64,000 nt of DNA from Reinekea marinisedimentorum. Lineage in GTDB: Bacteria > Pseudomonadota > Gammaproteobacteria > Pseudomonadales > Natronospirillaceae. Location: the NCBI RefSeq assembly GCF_004341165.1, contig NZ_SLZR01000007.1, positions 1 to 64,000 on the forward strand, read 5' to 3'. Position numbers and translations under genes: made by a program. The notes under the pieces are model-generated. The model was not told the origin of the DNA and ran no database searches. It was given only the letters and a program-made list of their open reading frames with translations. The first letter of the stretch is position 1. Each line of letters starts with the position of its first letter. This document shows, piece by piece, positions 52,233 through 60,084 of this stretch.

Positions 52233-52260
52233 CAGGTGCCCGTTTTTTTACCGGCACCTG
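52233..52260 (-). other. Hairpin after the zrg-like operon
   Basis: CAGGTGCC and GGCACCTG form a perfect 8-bp stem with a 12-nt T-rich loop (on plus), 16 bp after the DUF3299 stop. No flanking U-run on minus, so it is only a possible transcript end. Confidence 0.4.
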
Positions 52261-52276
52261 AACGGTTATGGGTTCA

Positions 52277-52822
52277 TCAATCGTAGTAGCTGTCTACCAG
52301 ATTAGTGTACATGGTGTAACCGGCCATACCGACTTCGTTATCAACCGTTTCAACCAGCATGCGTCCACGCACCCAAACCGGTTCGTCGATGCTTTTCAGT
52401 TTTATGCCCTGCGTTTCAACGTACACCATCTGGTTGGGTGACGGCGGCGGTGTATGAATACAGGCACCGAAGTAAGGCACCAGAAAGAAGCTGGTGACCT
52501 TATCGCCATCCATTTCCAGCGGCACGATAAAGCCCGGCAGTTTGGCGTAAACACCTTCCAGAGTATCAACCATGGGCGCGCGACGGTTAATGTCCATCAG
52601 GTCGGCATACAGGCGCTGAGTTTCCGGATCGTCATCGGTCATGTTTTCGATGTTGTAAGACGAAAAGTCGAGCTCGTTGTACATGGTATTGGGGTCGAAA
52701 TCGAGCGGCATCAGGTCATCCCAGGTGAGTTCCTGATAATTGGGTTCTGCCGCGACCACTGTGTTGACCGAGAGGCAGACAAAAGCGGCCAATAAATAAT
52801 TCAGTAAAGCAATTTTTCGCAT
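52277..52822 (-). CDS. DUF3299 periplasmic protein (ZrgD-like)
   Basis: A 181-residue exported protein. The signal peptide covers about 1-24 (ending V-V-A-A). The DUF3299 core is L-P-G-F-I-V-P-L-E, then F-F-L-V-P-Y-F-G-A-C-I-H-T-P-P-P-S-P-N-Q. Function unknown; DUF3299 genes occur with DUF2796 and a MacB/LolD-type ABC system in Zur-controlled operons of vibrios. It is 9 bp after the permease gene. Confidence 0.85.
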   Translation of the reverse strand: MRKIALLNYLLAAFVCLSVNTVVAAEPNYQELTWDDLMPLDFDPNTMYNELDFSSYNIENMTDDDPETQRLYADLMDINRRAPMVDTLEGVYAKLPGFIVPLEMDGDKVTSFFLVPYFGACIHTPPPSPNQMVYVETQGIKLKSIDEPVWVRGRMLVETVDNEVGMAGYTMYTNLVDSYYD

Positions 52823-52831
52823 CGTGGTTCC

Positions 52832-54091
52832 TTATCTGCGGATAATTAAGCCATCCGCCAGAGATCGTTTATAGGCGGCAATACCCGGTATTAAACCTAA
52901 TAAAAAGGTTGCCAGCAAAAAGCCCCCAAGCGTCAGGGATAATGCCAGTGACGGTACGGAAAGGCTCAGGTTAATGCCAAACTGCTCTTGCACGATGGGC
53001 GCCAGCGCCAGTATCGAGAGCGCATGCAGCAGGTAACCGGCAATCACCGATACCACACCATAAAAGCCGGATTCCATCACCAACAGCGCCGCCACCTTGG
53101 AAGAGCTCAGGCCAATGGCCCGTAAGACCGCCATTTCGCGTTGACGTTCATTCAGGCTGGTGAGGATTACGGTGGTCATACCGAGCAGCGCCGTAATGGC
53201 CACAATCACCGAAACTGCGATCAGTGCGTTTTCTGCCAGACCGATCAGCTGCCACAGGCCCGCCAGTGCCGTGCCGGGGATAATAGCAGTGAGCGGCTCG
53301 GCCCGATAATTATTTACCAAGCGCTGGAATGTGAAAATCTGCATGCGTGATTTCAGGCCGATCATCGCGGCGGTGATGCTGTCCGGTTGCAGATCCATGG
53401 TCAGTGCCTGCTCGGCACTGATTTTCACGCCCGGCAGTTTCACACCGTTGATCCAGTCGACATGAATGGCGGTGATGGCTTCCAGTGAGACAAACAGGCT
53501 TTTATCAATTGGGGTGCCGGTGGCTTTTAAGATGCCGGTCACGGTAAAGGGCTTATCGCCGTGTTCGGTAAAGGAGGTTTTACCCACGCCGTGCGCCACC
53601 ACAATTTCATCGCCAACCTTGTAGCCCAGGCTTTTTGCCACCTCGGCACCGAGGACTACATCAAAAACGCCATCGAAGGCTTCGCCATCGGCAAAGGCCA
53701 GGTTCTGTTTTTTGCCGTAACGGTAGTGCGTAAACATCGTGGTATCGGTACCGACCACGCGGTAACCGCGGTGCGAGTCACCGAGCGAAATGGGAATGGC
53801 CCAGTCGATTTCTTTTTGGGCAATCAGTTCCTGATAACTTTGCCAGCTGATGTTGTTGGTGGCGTTACCGAGGTGAAATACAGAATAGAGCAGCAGGTTC
53901 AGGCTGCCGGTGCGCGCGCCGATAATCAGATCGGTACCGGAAACGGTATTGGCAAAGCTGGCGCGGGTATCCAGCCGCAGCCGGTCGACGGTCAGCAGCA
54001 GGACGTTACTCATTACCAGCATGGCGAGCGTCATCAGTACCGTGGCCTTGCGGTTGGCCAGGCTCTTCAGGGTCAGGCGGAATAAAATCAT
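52832..54091 (-). CDS. FtsX/MacB-type ABC permease (ZrgC-like)
   Basis: A 419-residue permease with one N-terminal helix, a large periplasmic domain (about 40-270) and three C-terminal helices, the FtsX/MacB plan. Such systems use mechanical force rather than classical transport. It overlaps its ATPase by 4 bp. Context points to zinc uptake or envelope zinc handling. Confidence 0.88.
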   Translation of the reverse strand: MILFRLTLKSLANRKATVLMTLAMLVMSNVLLLTVDRLRLDTRASFANTVSGTDLIIGARTGSLNLLLYSVFHLGNATNNISWQSYQELIAQKEIDWAIPISLGDSHRGYRVVGTDTTMFTHYRYGKKQNLAFADGEAFDGVFDVVLGAEVAKSLGYKVGDEIVVAHGVGKTSFTEHGDKPFTVTGILKATGTPIDKSLFVSLEAITAIHVDWINGVKLPGVKISAEQALTMDLQPDSITAAMIGLKSRMQIFTFQRLVNNYRAEPLTAIIPGTALAGLWQLIGLAENALIAVSVIVAITALLGMTTVILTSLNERQREMAVLRAIGLSSSKVAALLVMESGFYGVVSVIAGYLLHALSILALAPIVQEQFGINLSLSVPSLALSLTLGGFLLATFLLGLIPGIAAYKRSLADGLIIRR

Positions 54092-54783
54092 TGTTCGGCC
54101 TCCTGTAAACGCGATGGCAGGGTCATGCTTTGCCCGAAGAATTCCGCCAGTGTGCGGTCGTGGCTGACGAAGACCAGCGTGGAATTAATTTCGCTGCACT
54201 TTTGCTTCAGTGTTTCCATGAAGTTTTGAATGTTGTCGTGATCCAGCGCCGAGGTCGGTTCATCGGCGATGATGATAGACGGGTTGCCGATCAGCGCGCG
54301 CGCCGCGGCCACACGTTGTTGCTGACCCACAGAAAGCCGCATGACCGAGGTATGAAACAGCGCTTTGGGGATGTTCAGGCTGGTCAGACCGTAGTGGGCG
54401 GCTTCCTCAACCGAGCCGTACTGCTCAATCGCGTTGCGCTCACGTTGCTTCGAGGCATGGCAGGGCAGGGTGACGTTTTCCATCACCGTCAGGTAGGGCA
54501 GCAGATTAAACTGTTGGAAGATGTAACCGATGTTATCGGCACGGAACTTATCTCGCTGGGCGTGGCTCATGGTGGCGAAGTTCTGGCCCAGCACTTCCAG
54601 CTTACCGCTCTGAATGCTCAGCACGCCGGCCAGAATGTTCAGCAGCGTGCTTTTGCCGCTGCCGCTGGCGCCGTGAATAAAGAAGGTATCGCCTGCGTTA
54701 ATGTTCAGTTCTTTGATATCCAGTGTGGCATGGCTTTGGCCGGGCCAGGTGTGGATCAGAGATTCAATGCTGATTGCTGTCAT
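54088..54783 (-). CDS. LolD/MacB-type ABC ATPase (ZrgB-like)
   Basis: A 231-residue ATPase: Walker A G-A-S-G-S-G-K-S-T, Q-loop F-Q-Q-F-N-L, signature L-S-V-G-Q-Q-Q-R, Walker B I-I-I-A-D-E-P-T-S-A-L-D. The signature has V where LolCDE-type proteins have G. It pairs with the overlapping permease gene and lies 106 bp after the DUF2796 gene. Confidence 0.9.
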   Translation of the reverse strand: MTAISIESLIHTWPGQSHATLDIKELNINAGDTFFIHGASGSGKSTLLNILAGVLSIQSGKLEVLGQNFATMSHAQRDKFRADNIGYIFQQFNLLPYLTVMENVTLPCHASKQRERNAIEQYGSVEEAAHYGLTSLNIPKALFHTSVMRLSVGQQQRVAAARALIGNPSIIIADEPTSALDHDNIQNFMETLKQKCSEINSTLVFVSHDRTLAEFFGQSMTLPSRLQEAEQ

Positions 54784-54889
54784 GAGTTGCCTGATCTTGG
54801 TTTTGCGTTGAGTTCAGTCAGTTAGTCGTAAGGCGCTGCTCTGCCCGGATGAGAAAAGCAGGCCTTTGACGAAGGCGTTGTGCCGACGC

Positions 54890-55516
54890 TTAGAACTTCA
54901 CCTTCGTTTGCTTAGGGTTAGCCTCGGCCATTCCGCTGCTATCGCCGACGAGGTATTCCACATCAATATCGGCAAAGTTAGGGAAGGCTTCAAACAGCTT
55001 TACATCGACATCCTTCAGCTTGGCGACGTTATCACAGTGGAACGCCCAGTGAACATGAATCTCGGAGTGAACAGAGCCCTCGTGATCATGATCATGATCG
55101 TCATGATCCTCGTGGTCTGCATGGGCTTCGTGGTCACCATGTTCTTCGTGCTCATGCCCGTGCTCTTCATCGTGAAAATGCGCGCGCACATAATCCATAA
55201 TTTCAGATTCAATCTCCACCGCTTCAAGTTCGCACTTGGCGCTTTTGCTCAGCTGAACCAGTTTCAGGCCTTCTTCAGAGAGCTCGTGGCGGGCATGGTG
55301 CGCAACTTCGAGCTGCTCATCGGTAGAAGGCATGTGCTCAAAGCCAATGACGTTATAGGCCGGCGTTTCCAGAATTACTTCAACGTGTTCGCCTTCCTGG
55401 GCAATCAATAGCTTGGCAGCGCCGTGCTCGTGTGCGCCGTGCTGGCGTTCGGTTTCTGCCTGTGCTGCGGTGCATAGAGTGAGCGCGATGGCGGCTGTCA
55501 GAGAGAGTTTTTTCAT
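54890..55516 (-). CDS. DUF2796 His-rich periplasmic zinc protein (ZrgA-like)
   Basis: A 208-residue exported protein: signal peptide about 1-20, then the DUF2796 start H-G-A-H-E-H-G-A-A-K-L, a central stretch (about 114-150) almost wholly of His, Asp and Glu, and a C-terminal I-H-V-H-W-A-F-H-C segment. The His/Asp/Glu loop should bind zinc with several sites. ZrgA of Vibrio cholerae is the characterised relative. It is the second gene after the Zur-type promoter. Confidence 0.9.
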   Translation of the reverse strand: MKKLSLTAAIALTLCTAAQAETERQHGAHEHGAAKLLIAQEGEHVEVILETPAYNVIGFEHMPSTDEQLEVAHHARHELSEEGLKLVQLSKSAKCELEAVEIESEIMDYVRAHFHDEEHGHEHEEHGDHEAHADHEDHDDHDHDHEGSVHSEIHVHWAFHCDNVAKLKDVDVKLFEAFPNFADIDVEYLVGDSSGMAEANPKQTKVKF

Positions 55517-55556
55517 TTCTAAATACCTGATTCAAAGTCTAATAATTGGATGTTCG

Positions 55557-55937
55557 TTAGGTTAATAAATGGGTTGTCGACGGAGGTATCAGAATGGCAG
55601 GCGGGGCACGGGCGTAAATCCGCGAGGCATAAACAAAGATAAACTCAGGGTCTGCCAGGCTGTAATTCTCTTCCGCGCGATAGGCCCTGACCGGCAGTGG
55701 ATCGCTGGCCTGAGTCAGTGCGGTAAAAGCCTGTGCCGAGCAAATTGAACAGTACCGGTAGTGTGTATCTTCATCAACGCTCTCCATGTTGAGTTCGCTG
55801 ATGTGAAGGTGTGCGTGATCTTCAAGGCTGTGGGCTTCTGCCTCAGGCAGGTGCTCAAGTTTATGCACCAGCAGAAAGCTGGCGCTGTAAACGAGCAGCG
55901 CGCACAGGGCAGCAATGTAGGAACGGTGAAAGCGCAC
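55557..55937 (-). CDS. Small Cys/His-containing membrane-anchored protein, first gene of the zinc operon
   Basis: About 126 residues from GTG 55937. One N-terminal helix (about 6-24) is followed by a His-rich patch with H-A-H-L-H-I and a Y-C-S-I-C-S-A-Q-A-F pair. It recalls DUF2946-type proteins but I am not sure. A longer frame to ATG 55985 exists, but that codon lies upstream of the predicted transcription start and inside the Zur-type palindrome, so I reject it. No clear ribosome site precedes the GTG. Confidence 0.6.
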   Translation of the reverse strand: MRFHRSYIAALCALLVYSASFLLVHKLEHLPEAEAHSLEDHAHLHISELNMESVDEDTHYRYCSICSAQAFTALTQASDPLPVRAYRAEENYSLADPEFIFVYASRIYARAPPAILIPPSTTHLLT

Positions 55938-55967
55938 AATAAAGGGACCGGGCAGTAAGTCGTACGG

Positions 55968-55986
55968 AATGATACATTGTATCATT
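55968..55986. promoter_or_regulatory. Zur-type operator
   Basis: AATGATACA-T-TGTATCATT is a perfect 9-1-9 palindrome. The Zur consensus of gammaproteobacteria has the same 9-1-9 layout (AATGTTATA-N-TATAACATT) and shares 7 of 9 bases per arm. It covers the -10 and spacer of the promoter below, so zinc-bound Zur would block it. Confidence 0.75.
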
Positions 55987-55996
55987 GGGCGGTCAA
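55969..55996 (-). promoter_or_regulatory. Sigma-70 promoter of the zinc operon
   Basis: On the minus strand TTGACC (plus 55991-55996) and TATCAT (plus 55969-55974) are 16 bp apart. The -10 lies inside the Zur-type palindrome. The predicted start, near 55961, is about 25 nt before the GTG at 55937. Confidence 0.65.
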
Positions 55997-56351
55997 GGCG
56001 CCTTTAGGCCCAGTGCAACGAATTTACAACCTGCCTGCTCGTGGCGTTCCGGGCGGCGAGCCAAGACTGCCCTTATCGGCTGTGACAGCGATCATCGCAG
56101 AGCAAACGCTTCACCGGCACACGGTTCGGGTTTTAACGTAAGCTGTTTGCCATTTAAAGCGCTGCAGGAAATGAATTTTTTTACTCGACTGATTAACAAT
56201 TGATGCATTTAAAAAGACCGATTTAATTGATCAAATATGGCGCGCCGATTTTATTTTTTTGTATTTTTTGGTGCGTTATTTTTCACTAAAGCCGGCGCCT
56301 GAAATTGCTCAGTGACGCTAAAGGCCGGATACAAAAAGGAATTCACTTTTT

Positions 56352-56367
56352 TGGCACTGCCGTTGCT
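56352..56367 (+). promoter_or_regulatory. Sigma-54 promoter of the FNT-kinase operon
   Basis: TGGCAC, five bases and TTGCT fit the -24/-12 consensus, as at 25708. The predicted start, near 56378, gives a 230-nt leader. A GGTGCG half-site near 56268 is a weak candidate for NtrC binding. Confidence 0.75.
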
Positions 56368-56380
56368 ATATTGTTTTCGG

Positions 56381-56429
56381 AACTGCAGCCGGGCAAACGC
56401 AAAAAACGATCTGACCGGCTGCCGCAGTT
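56381..56429 (+). other. 5'-end hairpin of the leader
   Basis: AACTGC-AGCCGG (56381-56392) pairs with CCGGCT-GCC-GCAGTT (56415-56429), 12 pairs with a 3-nt bulge, directly at the predicted 5' end. Five T in a row begin within it, so it might also attenuate. Confidence 0.5.
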
Positions 56430-56439
56430 TTTCAAACCG

Positions 56440-56508
56440 GCCGCTAACGAAGGCGGCAAATAATCTGAATACCCCTCAAAACTAAAGTCTGTTGAACAAC
56501 GCCGTTCA
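56440..56508 (+). promoter_or_regulatory. ANTAR-type (NasT-like) antitermination element
   Basis: Two hairpins with six-base loops having A at position 1 and G at position 4: GCCGCT-AACGAA-GGCGGC (56440-56457) and TGAAC-AACGCC-GTTCA (56493-56508), 35 nt apart. Paired A1/G4 hexaloops are the known target of ANTAR regulators such as NasR/NasT. The second hairpin competes with a 7-bp alternative (TGAACAA / TTGTTCA, 56493-56515). Confidence 0.65.
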
Positions 56509-56553
56509 TTGTTCAGGAGCACCCTAACTTTTTCAAAACCCGAGCTGAGACTG

Positions 56554-56585
56554 CCTACCAATGCCTGATATTGGTGGGTCGTTTT
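56554..56585 (+). terminator. Leader terminator before the FNT gene
   Basis: CCTACCAAT-GCCTGAT-ATTGGTGGG (9 pairs, one U-G) is followed by TCGTTTT. It ends 23 bp before the ATG at 56609, so it can act as the attenuator governed by the ANTAR element. Confidence 0.6.
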
Positions 56586-56608
56586 GTGCTGATTAAAAGG
56601 AAATGAAT

Positions 56609-57451
56609 ATGGCTTATTTAGAACCGAAAGAATTTGTCACCAAGATGGTGGATGCCGGTGAACAGAAAATTTTCATGTCCACCAAAGATACCTTCATTCG
56701 TGCGTTTATGGCCGGTGCCATTCTCGCCCTGGCGGCGTTTTTCGCCATTACCGTGATTACCAATACCGGCAATGCACTGTTGGGTGCGGTGCTGTTCCCG
56801 GTCGGCTTTATTATGCTGTACCTGATGAAGTTTGATCTGCTGACCGGTGTGTTTACGTTGGTGCCACTGGCGGTGATTGATAAGCGACCGGGCTGCGATA
56901 TGAGCTCATTGCTACGCAACTGGGGCCTGGTGTTTTTGGGTAACTTTGCCGGTGCGCTGATGGTAGCGTTTTTTGCTTCGTTTATTCTGACTTACGGCTA
57001 CAACACCGATGGCGGTGCCGTTGCGGCCAAGGTGAGCACCATTGGTGAATCGCGTACGCTGGGTTACAAAGAACACGGCTTAGCCGGTTGGTTCACGATT
57101 TTTATTCGCGGTATGTTGTGTAACTGGATGGTATCGATGGGTGTGGTGGGTGCGATGATTTCAACATCGGCCGGCAGCAAAATGGCGGCGATGTGGATGC
57201 CGATCATGCTGTTCTTCTACATGGCATTTGAGCACTCAATTGTGAACATGTTCCTGTTCCCGTTCTCTATGATTATGGGTGGTGACTTCACCGTTGGCGA
57301 TTACTTCCTGTGGAACGAAATTCCAACGGCGCTGGGTAACCTGTTTGGTGGTTTCCTGTTGGTGGGAATGCCGCTGTACCTGACGCATGTGCGCACCAGT
57401 AAAGCGCGCAAAGCCGGCAAAAAGGCTGCTAAACCCGTAGCCGCGTTGTAA
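56609..57451 (+). CDS. Formate/nitrite transporter (NirC-like), copy 2
   Basis: A 280-residue six-helix FNT channel, with L-F-P-V-G-F-I, W-G-L-V-F-L-G-N-F-A-G and F-E-H-S-I-V-N-M-F carrying the central His. The C-terminus is Lys/Ala rich. I prefer ATG 56609 because AAAGG (56596-56600) is then 8 bases away; ATG 56603 is too close. It is under the sigma-54/ANTAR leader, which points to nitrite uptake for nitrogen assimilation. Confidence 0.92.
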   Translation: MAYLEPKEFVTKMVDAGEQKIFMSTKDTFIRAFMAGAILALAAFFAITVITNTGNALLGAVLFPVGFIMLYLMKFDLLTGVFTLVPLAVIDKRPGCDMSSLLRNWGLVFLGNFAGALMVAFFASFILTYGYNTDGGAVAAKVSTIGESRTLGYKEHGLAGWFTIFIRGMLCNWMVSMGVVGAMISTSAGSKMAAMWMPIMLFFYMAFEHSIVNMFLFPFSMIMGGDFTVGDYFLWNEIPTALGNLFGGFLLVGMPLYLTHVRTSKARKAGKKAAKPVAAL

Positions 57452-57475
57452 TCAACAGCAATCTTCTGGAGTTGG

Positions 57476-57512
57476 GCCGGGCTGTTTCTTGCAAGCAGCC
57501 TGGCTCTTTTTT
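57476..57512 (+). terminator. Terminator or attenuator between FNT and kinase genes
   Basis: GCCGGGCTG and CAGCCTGGC (57476-57484, 57496-57504) pair with one mismatch, followed by TCTTTTTT. It lies only 19 bp before the next ATG, so it may lower rather than stop expression of the kinase gene. Confidence 0.7.
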
Positions 57513-57530
57513 GTTTTGGATGTACAAAAC

Positions 57531-59264
57531 ATGGCGAGAAAACTGAGTATCAGCACGGGCGCTTACAGTGACAAGGGCCGCAAAAAAATCAATCAGGATT
57601 TTAACGCCTTGCGGCAACCGAAAGAGCCACTGCGAACTGAAAAAGGCTTCGCTGTCGCGCTGGCCGATGGCATCAGTACCAGCTCGGTCAGTGATCAGGC
57701 CAGTAAGGCGGCAGTGAATGGTTTTCTGGAAGATTACTTTTCCACACCGGAAACCTGGAGCGTTAAGAAGTCCGCTCAGTGTGTGTTATCCGCCATTAAT
57801 TCCTGGCTGTATTCTCAGAATCAGCGTACGCCGTATCGCTACAATCCGGATACCGGCTATGTCTGTACGTTTTCTGCTTTGGTGGTGAAATCTTCGACCG
57901 CCTATATTTTTCATACCGGCGACAATCGCATCTATCGGCTCAACAATAACCGCCTGGAAGCCTTAACACGCGAACATCGGGTCGCGGCACCGGAAGGCAA
58001 GCACTACCTGAAACATGCACTGGGCATCGACGCGCGGTTGTCGTTCGATTACCAAAGCCTGAAGCTGGAAGCAGGCGACACCTTTTTACTGGTGACCGAC
58101 GGCATCTTTGAATCGGTTACCGATGAGGCCATGGCCGGAATTTGCCGTGAGTACGCCGAAGATCTCAATGTTGCGGCACAACAGATCGCCGAGCAGGCTT
58201 ACCTGAACGGCAGCGAAGATAACCTGACGGTGCAGATTGTCCGTATCGACGATCTGCCACTGAAAAGCGCCGGTGAAACGCTGCAGGCTTATGCCCGTTT
58301 GCCTTTCGTACCGGCACTGCAGCCGGGCAGTTGTGTTGACGGTTTGCGGATGATTCGGCCGTTGCATGTCAGCGGGCGCAGCCATGTGTACCTGGCCAAA
58401 GATGAAGCACGCGATCAGCCATTGGTGTTTAAAATTCCCGCTTCGGAAATCCACGAAAGTGACGCCGCCTTAGAGCGCTTTTTACTGGAAGAGTGGATTG
58501 CCAAGAAGATAAACAACACCCATGTGTTGCGCCCTTACCTGAGCCACCGTAAGCGCCATTACTTTTATTCATTGAGCGAGTATGTTGAAGGGCAAACGCT
58601 GGCCGAGTGGATGCAGGACAATCCGAAACCGAGCCTGGCACAGGTGCGAAATATTATCGAGCAGATTGCCAAAGGCCTGCAGGCGTTTCACCGGCTGGAG
58701 ATGATTCATCAGGATCTGCGCCCGGAAAACATCCTCATCGATAACGAGGGCACCGTTAAGATCATCGACTTCGGCTCAACCTGGGTTGCCGGGCTGGAAG
58801 AGTTGTCTCTGCCGGTCAGTCGCGAAGAGGTTTTGGGCACGGTACAGTACGCGGCACCGGAATACTTTCTTGGCGAGTATGGCACCGCTCAATCGGATAT
58901 GTTTTCGCTGGCGGTGATGACCTATCAGATGCTGGCCGGCCGGCTGCCCTATGGCAATGCCGTGGCTAAATCCAAAACCCGCGCGGCGCAGCGCAAACTG
59001 AAGTACAAAAGCGTTTTGCATGAACACAGCGACATTCCGGTCTGGGTTGATTTGACACTGCGCAAAGCGCTGCAACCCGACCCGTTCAAGCGCTATGATG
59101 AAATCACCGAATTTATCGCTGATCTGCGCAAACCCAATCCGAAATTTATTCATGAAACCCGGCCGCCGTTATTGGAGCGCAACCCGGTGTTGTTCTGGCA
59201 GCTGGTTTCCGGCACCTTGCTGATGGCCGTGGTGTATTTGGCCGGTTTGCAGTTGAGCGCTTAA
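57531..59264 (+). CDS. PP2C phosphatase-Ser/Thr kinase fusion protein
   Basis: A 577-residue protein joining two opposed activities. The PP2C part (about 5-240) has N-Q-D-F, A-D-G-I, T-D-G-I and E-D-N-L metal sites. The kinase part (about 270-530) has V-F-K-I-P, H-Q-D-L-R-P-E-N (D for catalysis) and D-F-G-S. A single helix near the C-terminus (about 556-574) anchors it. From memory, similar fusions accompany nitrate/nitrite assimilation genes in pseudomonads, but their target is unknown. ATG 57531 was chosen over a TTG upstream that precedes the terminator. Confidence 0.9.
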   Translation: MARKLSISTGAYSDKGRKKINQDFNALRQPKEPLRTEKGFAVALADGISTSSVSDQASKAAVNGFLEDYFSTPETWSVKKSAQCVLSAINSWLYSQNQRTPYRYNPDTGYVCTFSALVVKSSTAYIFHTGDNRIYRLNNNRLEALTREHRVAAPEGKHYLKHALGIDARLSFDYQSLKLEAGDTFLLVTDGIFESVTDEAMAGICREYAEDLNVAAQQIAEQAYLNGSEDNLTVQIVRIDDLPLKSAGETLQAYARLPFVPALQPGSCVDGLRMIRPLHVSGRSHVYLAKDEARDQPLVFKIPASEIHESDAALERFLLEEWIAKKINNTHVLRPYLSHRKRHYFYSLSEYVEGQTLAEWMQDNPKPSLAQVRNIIEQIAKGLQAFHRLEMIHQDLRPENILIDNEGTVKIIDFGSTWVAGLEELSLPVSREEVLGTVQYAAPEYFLGEYGTAQSDMFSLAVMTYQMLAGRLPYGNAVAKSKTRAAQRKLKYKSVLHEHSDIPVWVDLTLRKALQPDPFKRYDEITEFIADLRKPNPKFIHETRPPLLERNPVLFWQLVSGTLLMAVVYLAGLQLSA

Positions 59265-59286
59265 CTCAGCAGGTAAATTAAGCGCT
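59256..59286. other. Inverted repeat between convergent genes
   Basis: AGCGCTTAA and TTAAGCGCT form a perfect 9-bp stem with a 13-nt loop. The left arm includes the kinase stop codon. No T-run; probably a bidirectional transcript end. Confidence 0.5.
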
Positions 59287-59304
59287 GCCAAAGCGAGTGG
59301 CGTT

Positions 59305-60081
59305 TTACTTACAAACTTCCAGCCGAACCTCGGATTGATTTAATACTTCCTGAATATCCTGCGGCGGCTTTTCATCGGTAAATAAGGTCGTGGCCTCACT
59401 GATGTGGCAAAGCTCGATGGAGCCCTTGGGTGTGTACTTAGTGGAATCGAGCGCAACAAAAACGTTACGGGCCGATTTCATTGCAGCGCGGGCAATCGCC
59501 GATTCATTTAAATCGTATTCCAGCAACGTGCCATCGGCATCAATCGAGCCGGCGCTGGTAATTAAATAATCGAAGCGGAAGTTATTCACAAAATCGACGG
59601 CATCGGTGCCAATAATGCCGCCATTGTTGGCGCGTATTTTCCCGCTTGGAATGAGCACATCGAACGTCTTATTACCGTGCAGCACATTGGCCACTCTCAG
59701 TGAGTTGGTAATGACCTGCAGGTTGTTGCGCTTGAGCAGGTGAGTGGCAATGATCTCGGTCGTCGTGCCAATGGTCAGAAATACCGTGGAGCTATCGGGT
59801 ATTAAATCGGCAATACGTTCAGCAATGGCGTTCTTCTCATCGGTTTCTGAAACCTTGCGGATTTCATAGTCGAGGTTCACCGTGCTCGACGGTGAGCTGG
59901 CACCGCCGTGGTGGCGAACAATCAAACGTTCATCGCTCAGTTTTTTAATATCCCGGCGGATGGTTTGGGTAGAAACGTCCAGCGACTCAGCAAGGTCTTC
60001 AACAGTGCAGTAACCCTGATCGATGACCTGCTTCAGTAGTTTCTCCTGACGAGGATTTGGCATAACGACTCTTTGGTTCAT
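59305..60081 (-). CDS. DeoR-family regulator, CsqR (YihW)-like
   Basis: A 258-residue repressor. An N-terminal helix-turn-helix (about 8-62) reads V-S-T-Q-T-I-R-R-D-I-K-K-L-S, and a DeoR sensor domain follows with F-L-T-I-G-T-T and N-G-G-I-I-G. By memory it lines up closely with E. coli YihW/CsqR, which senses sulfoquinovose metabolites. It is 3 bp after the kinase gene, divergent from the rest of the cluster. Confidence 0.88.
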   Translation of the reverse strand: MNQRVVMPNPRQEKLLKQVIDQGYCTVEDLAESLDVSTQTIRRDIKKLSDERLIVRHHGGASSPSSTVNLDYEIRKVSETDEKNAIAERIADLIPDSSTVFLTIGTTTEIIATHLLKRNNLQVITNSLRVANVLHGNKTFDVLIPSGKIRANNGGIIGTDAVDFVNNFRFDYLITSAGSIDADGTLLEYDLNESAIARAAMKSARNVFVALDSTKYTPKGSIELCHISEATTLFTDEKPPQDIQEVLNQSEVRLEVCK

Positions 60082-60084
60082 ATG

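Noticed and set aside
55938-55985. ATG start of the first zinc-operon gene at 55985
   Set aside because: It lies inside the Zur-type palindrome and upstream of the predicted transcription start.
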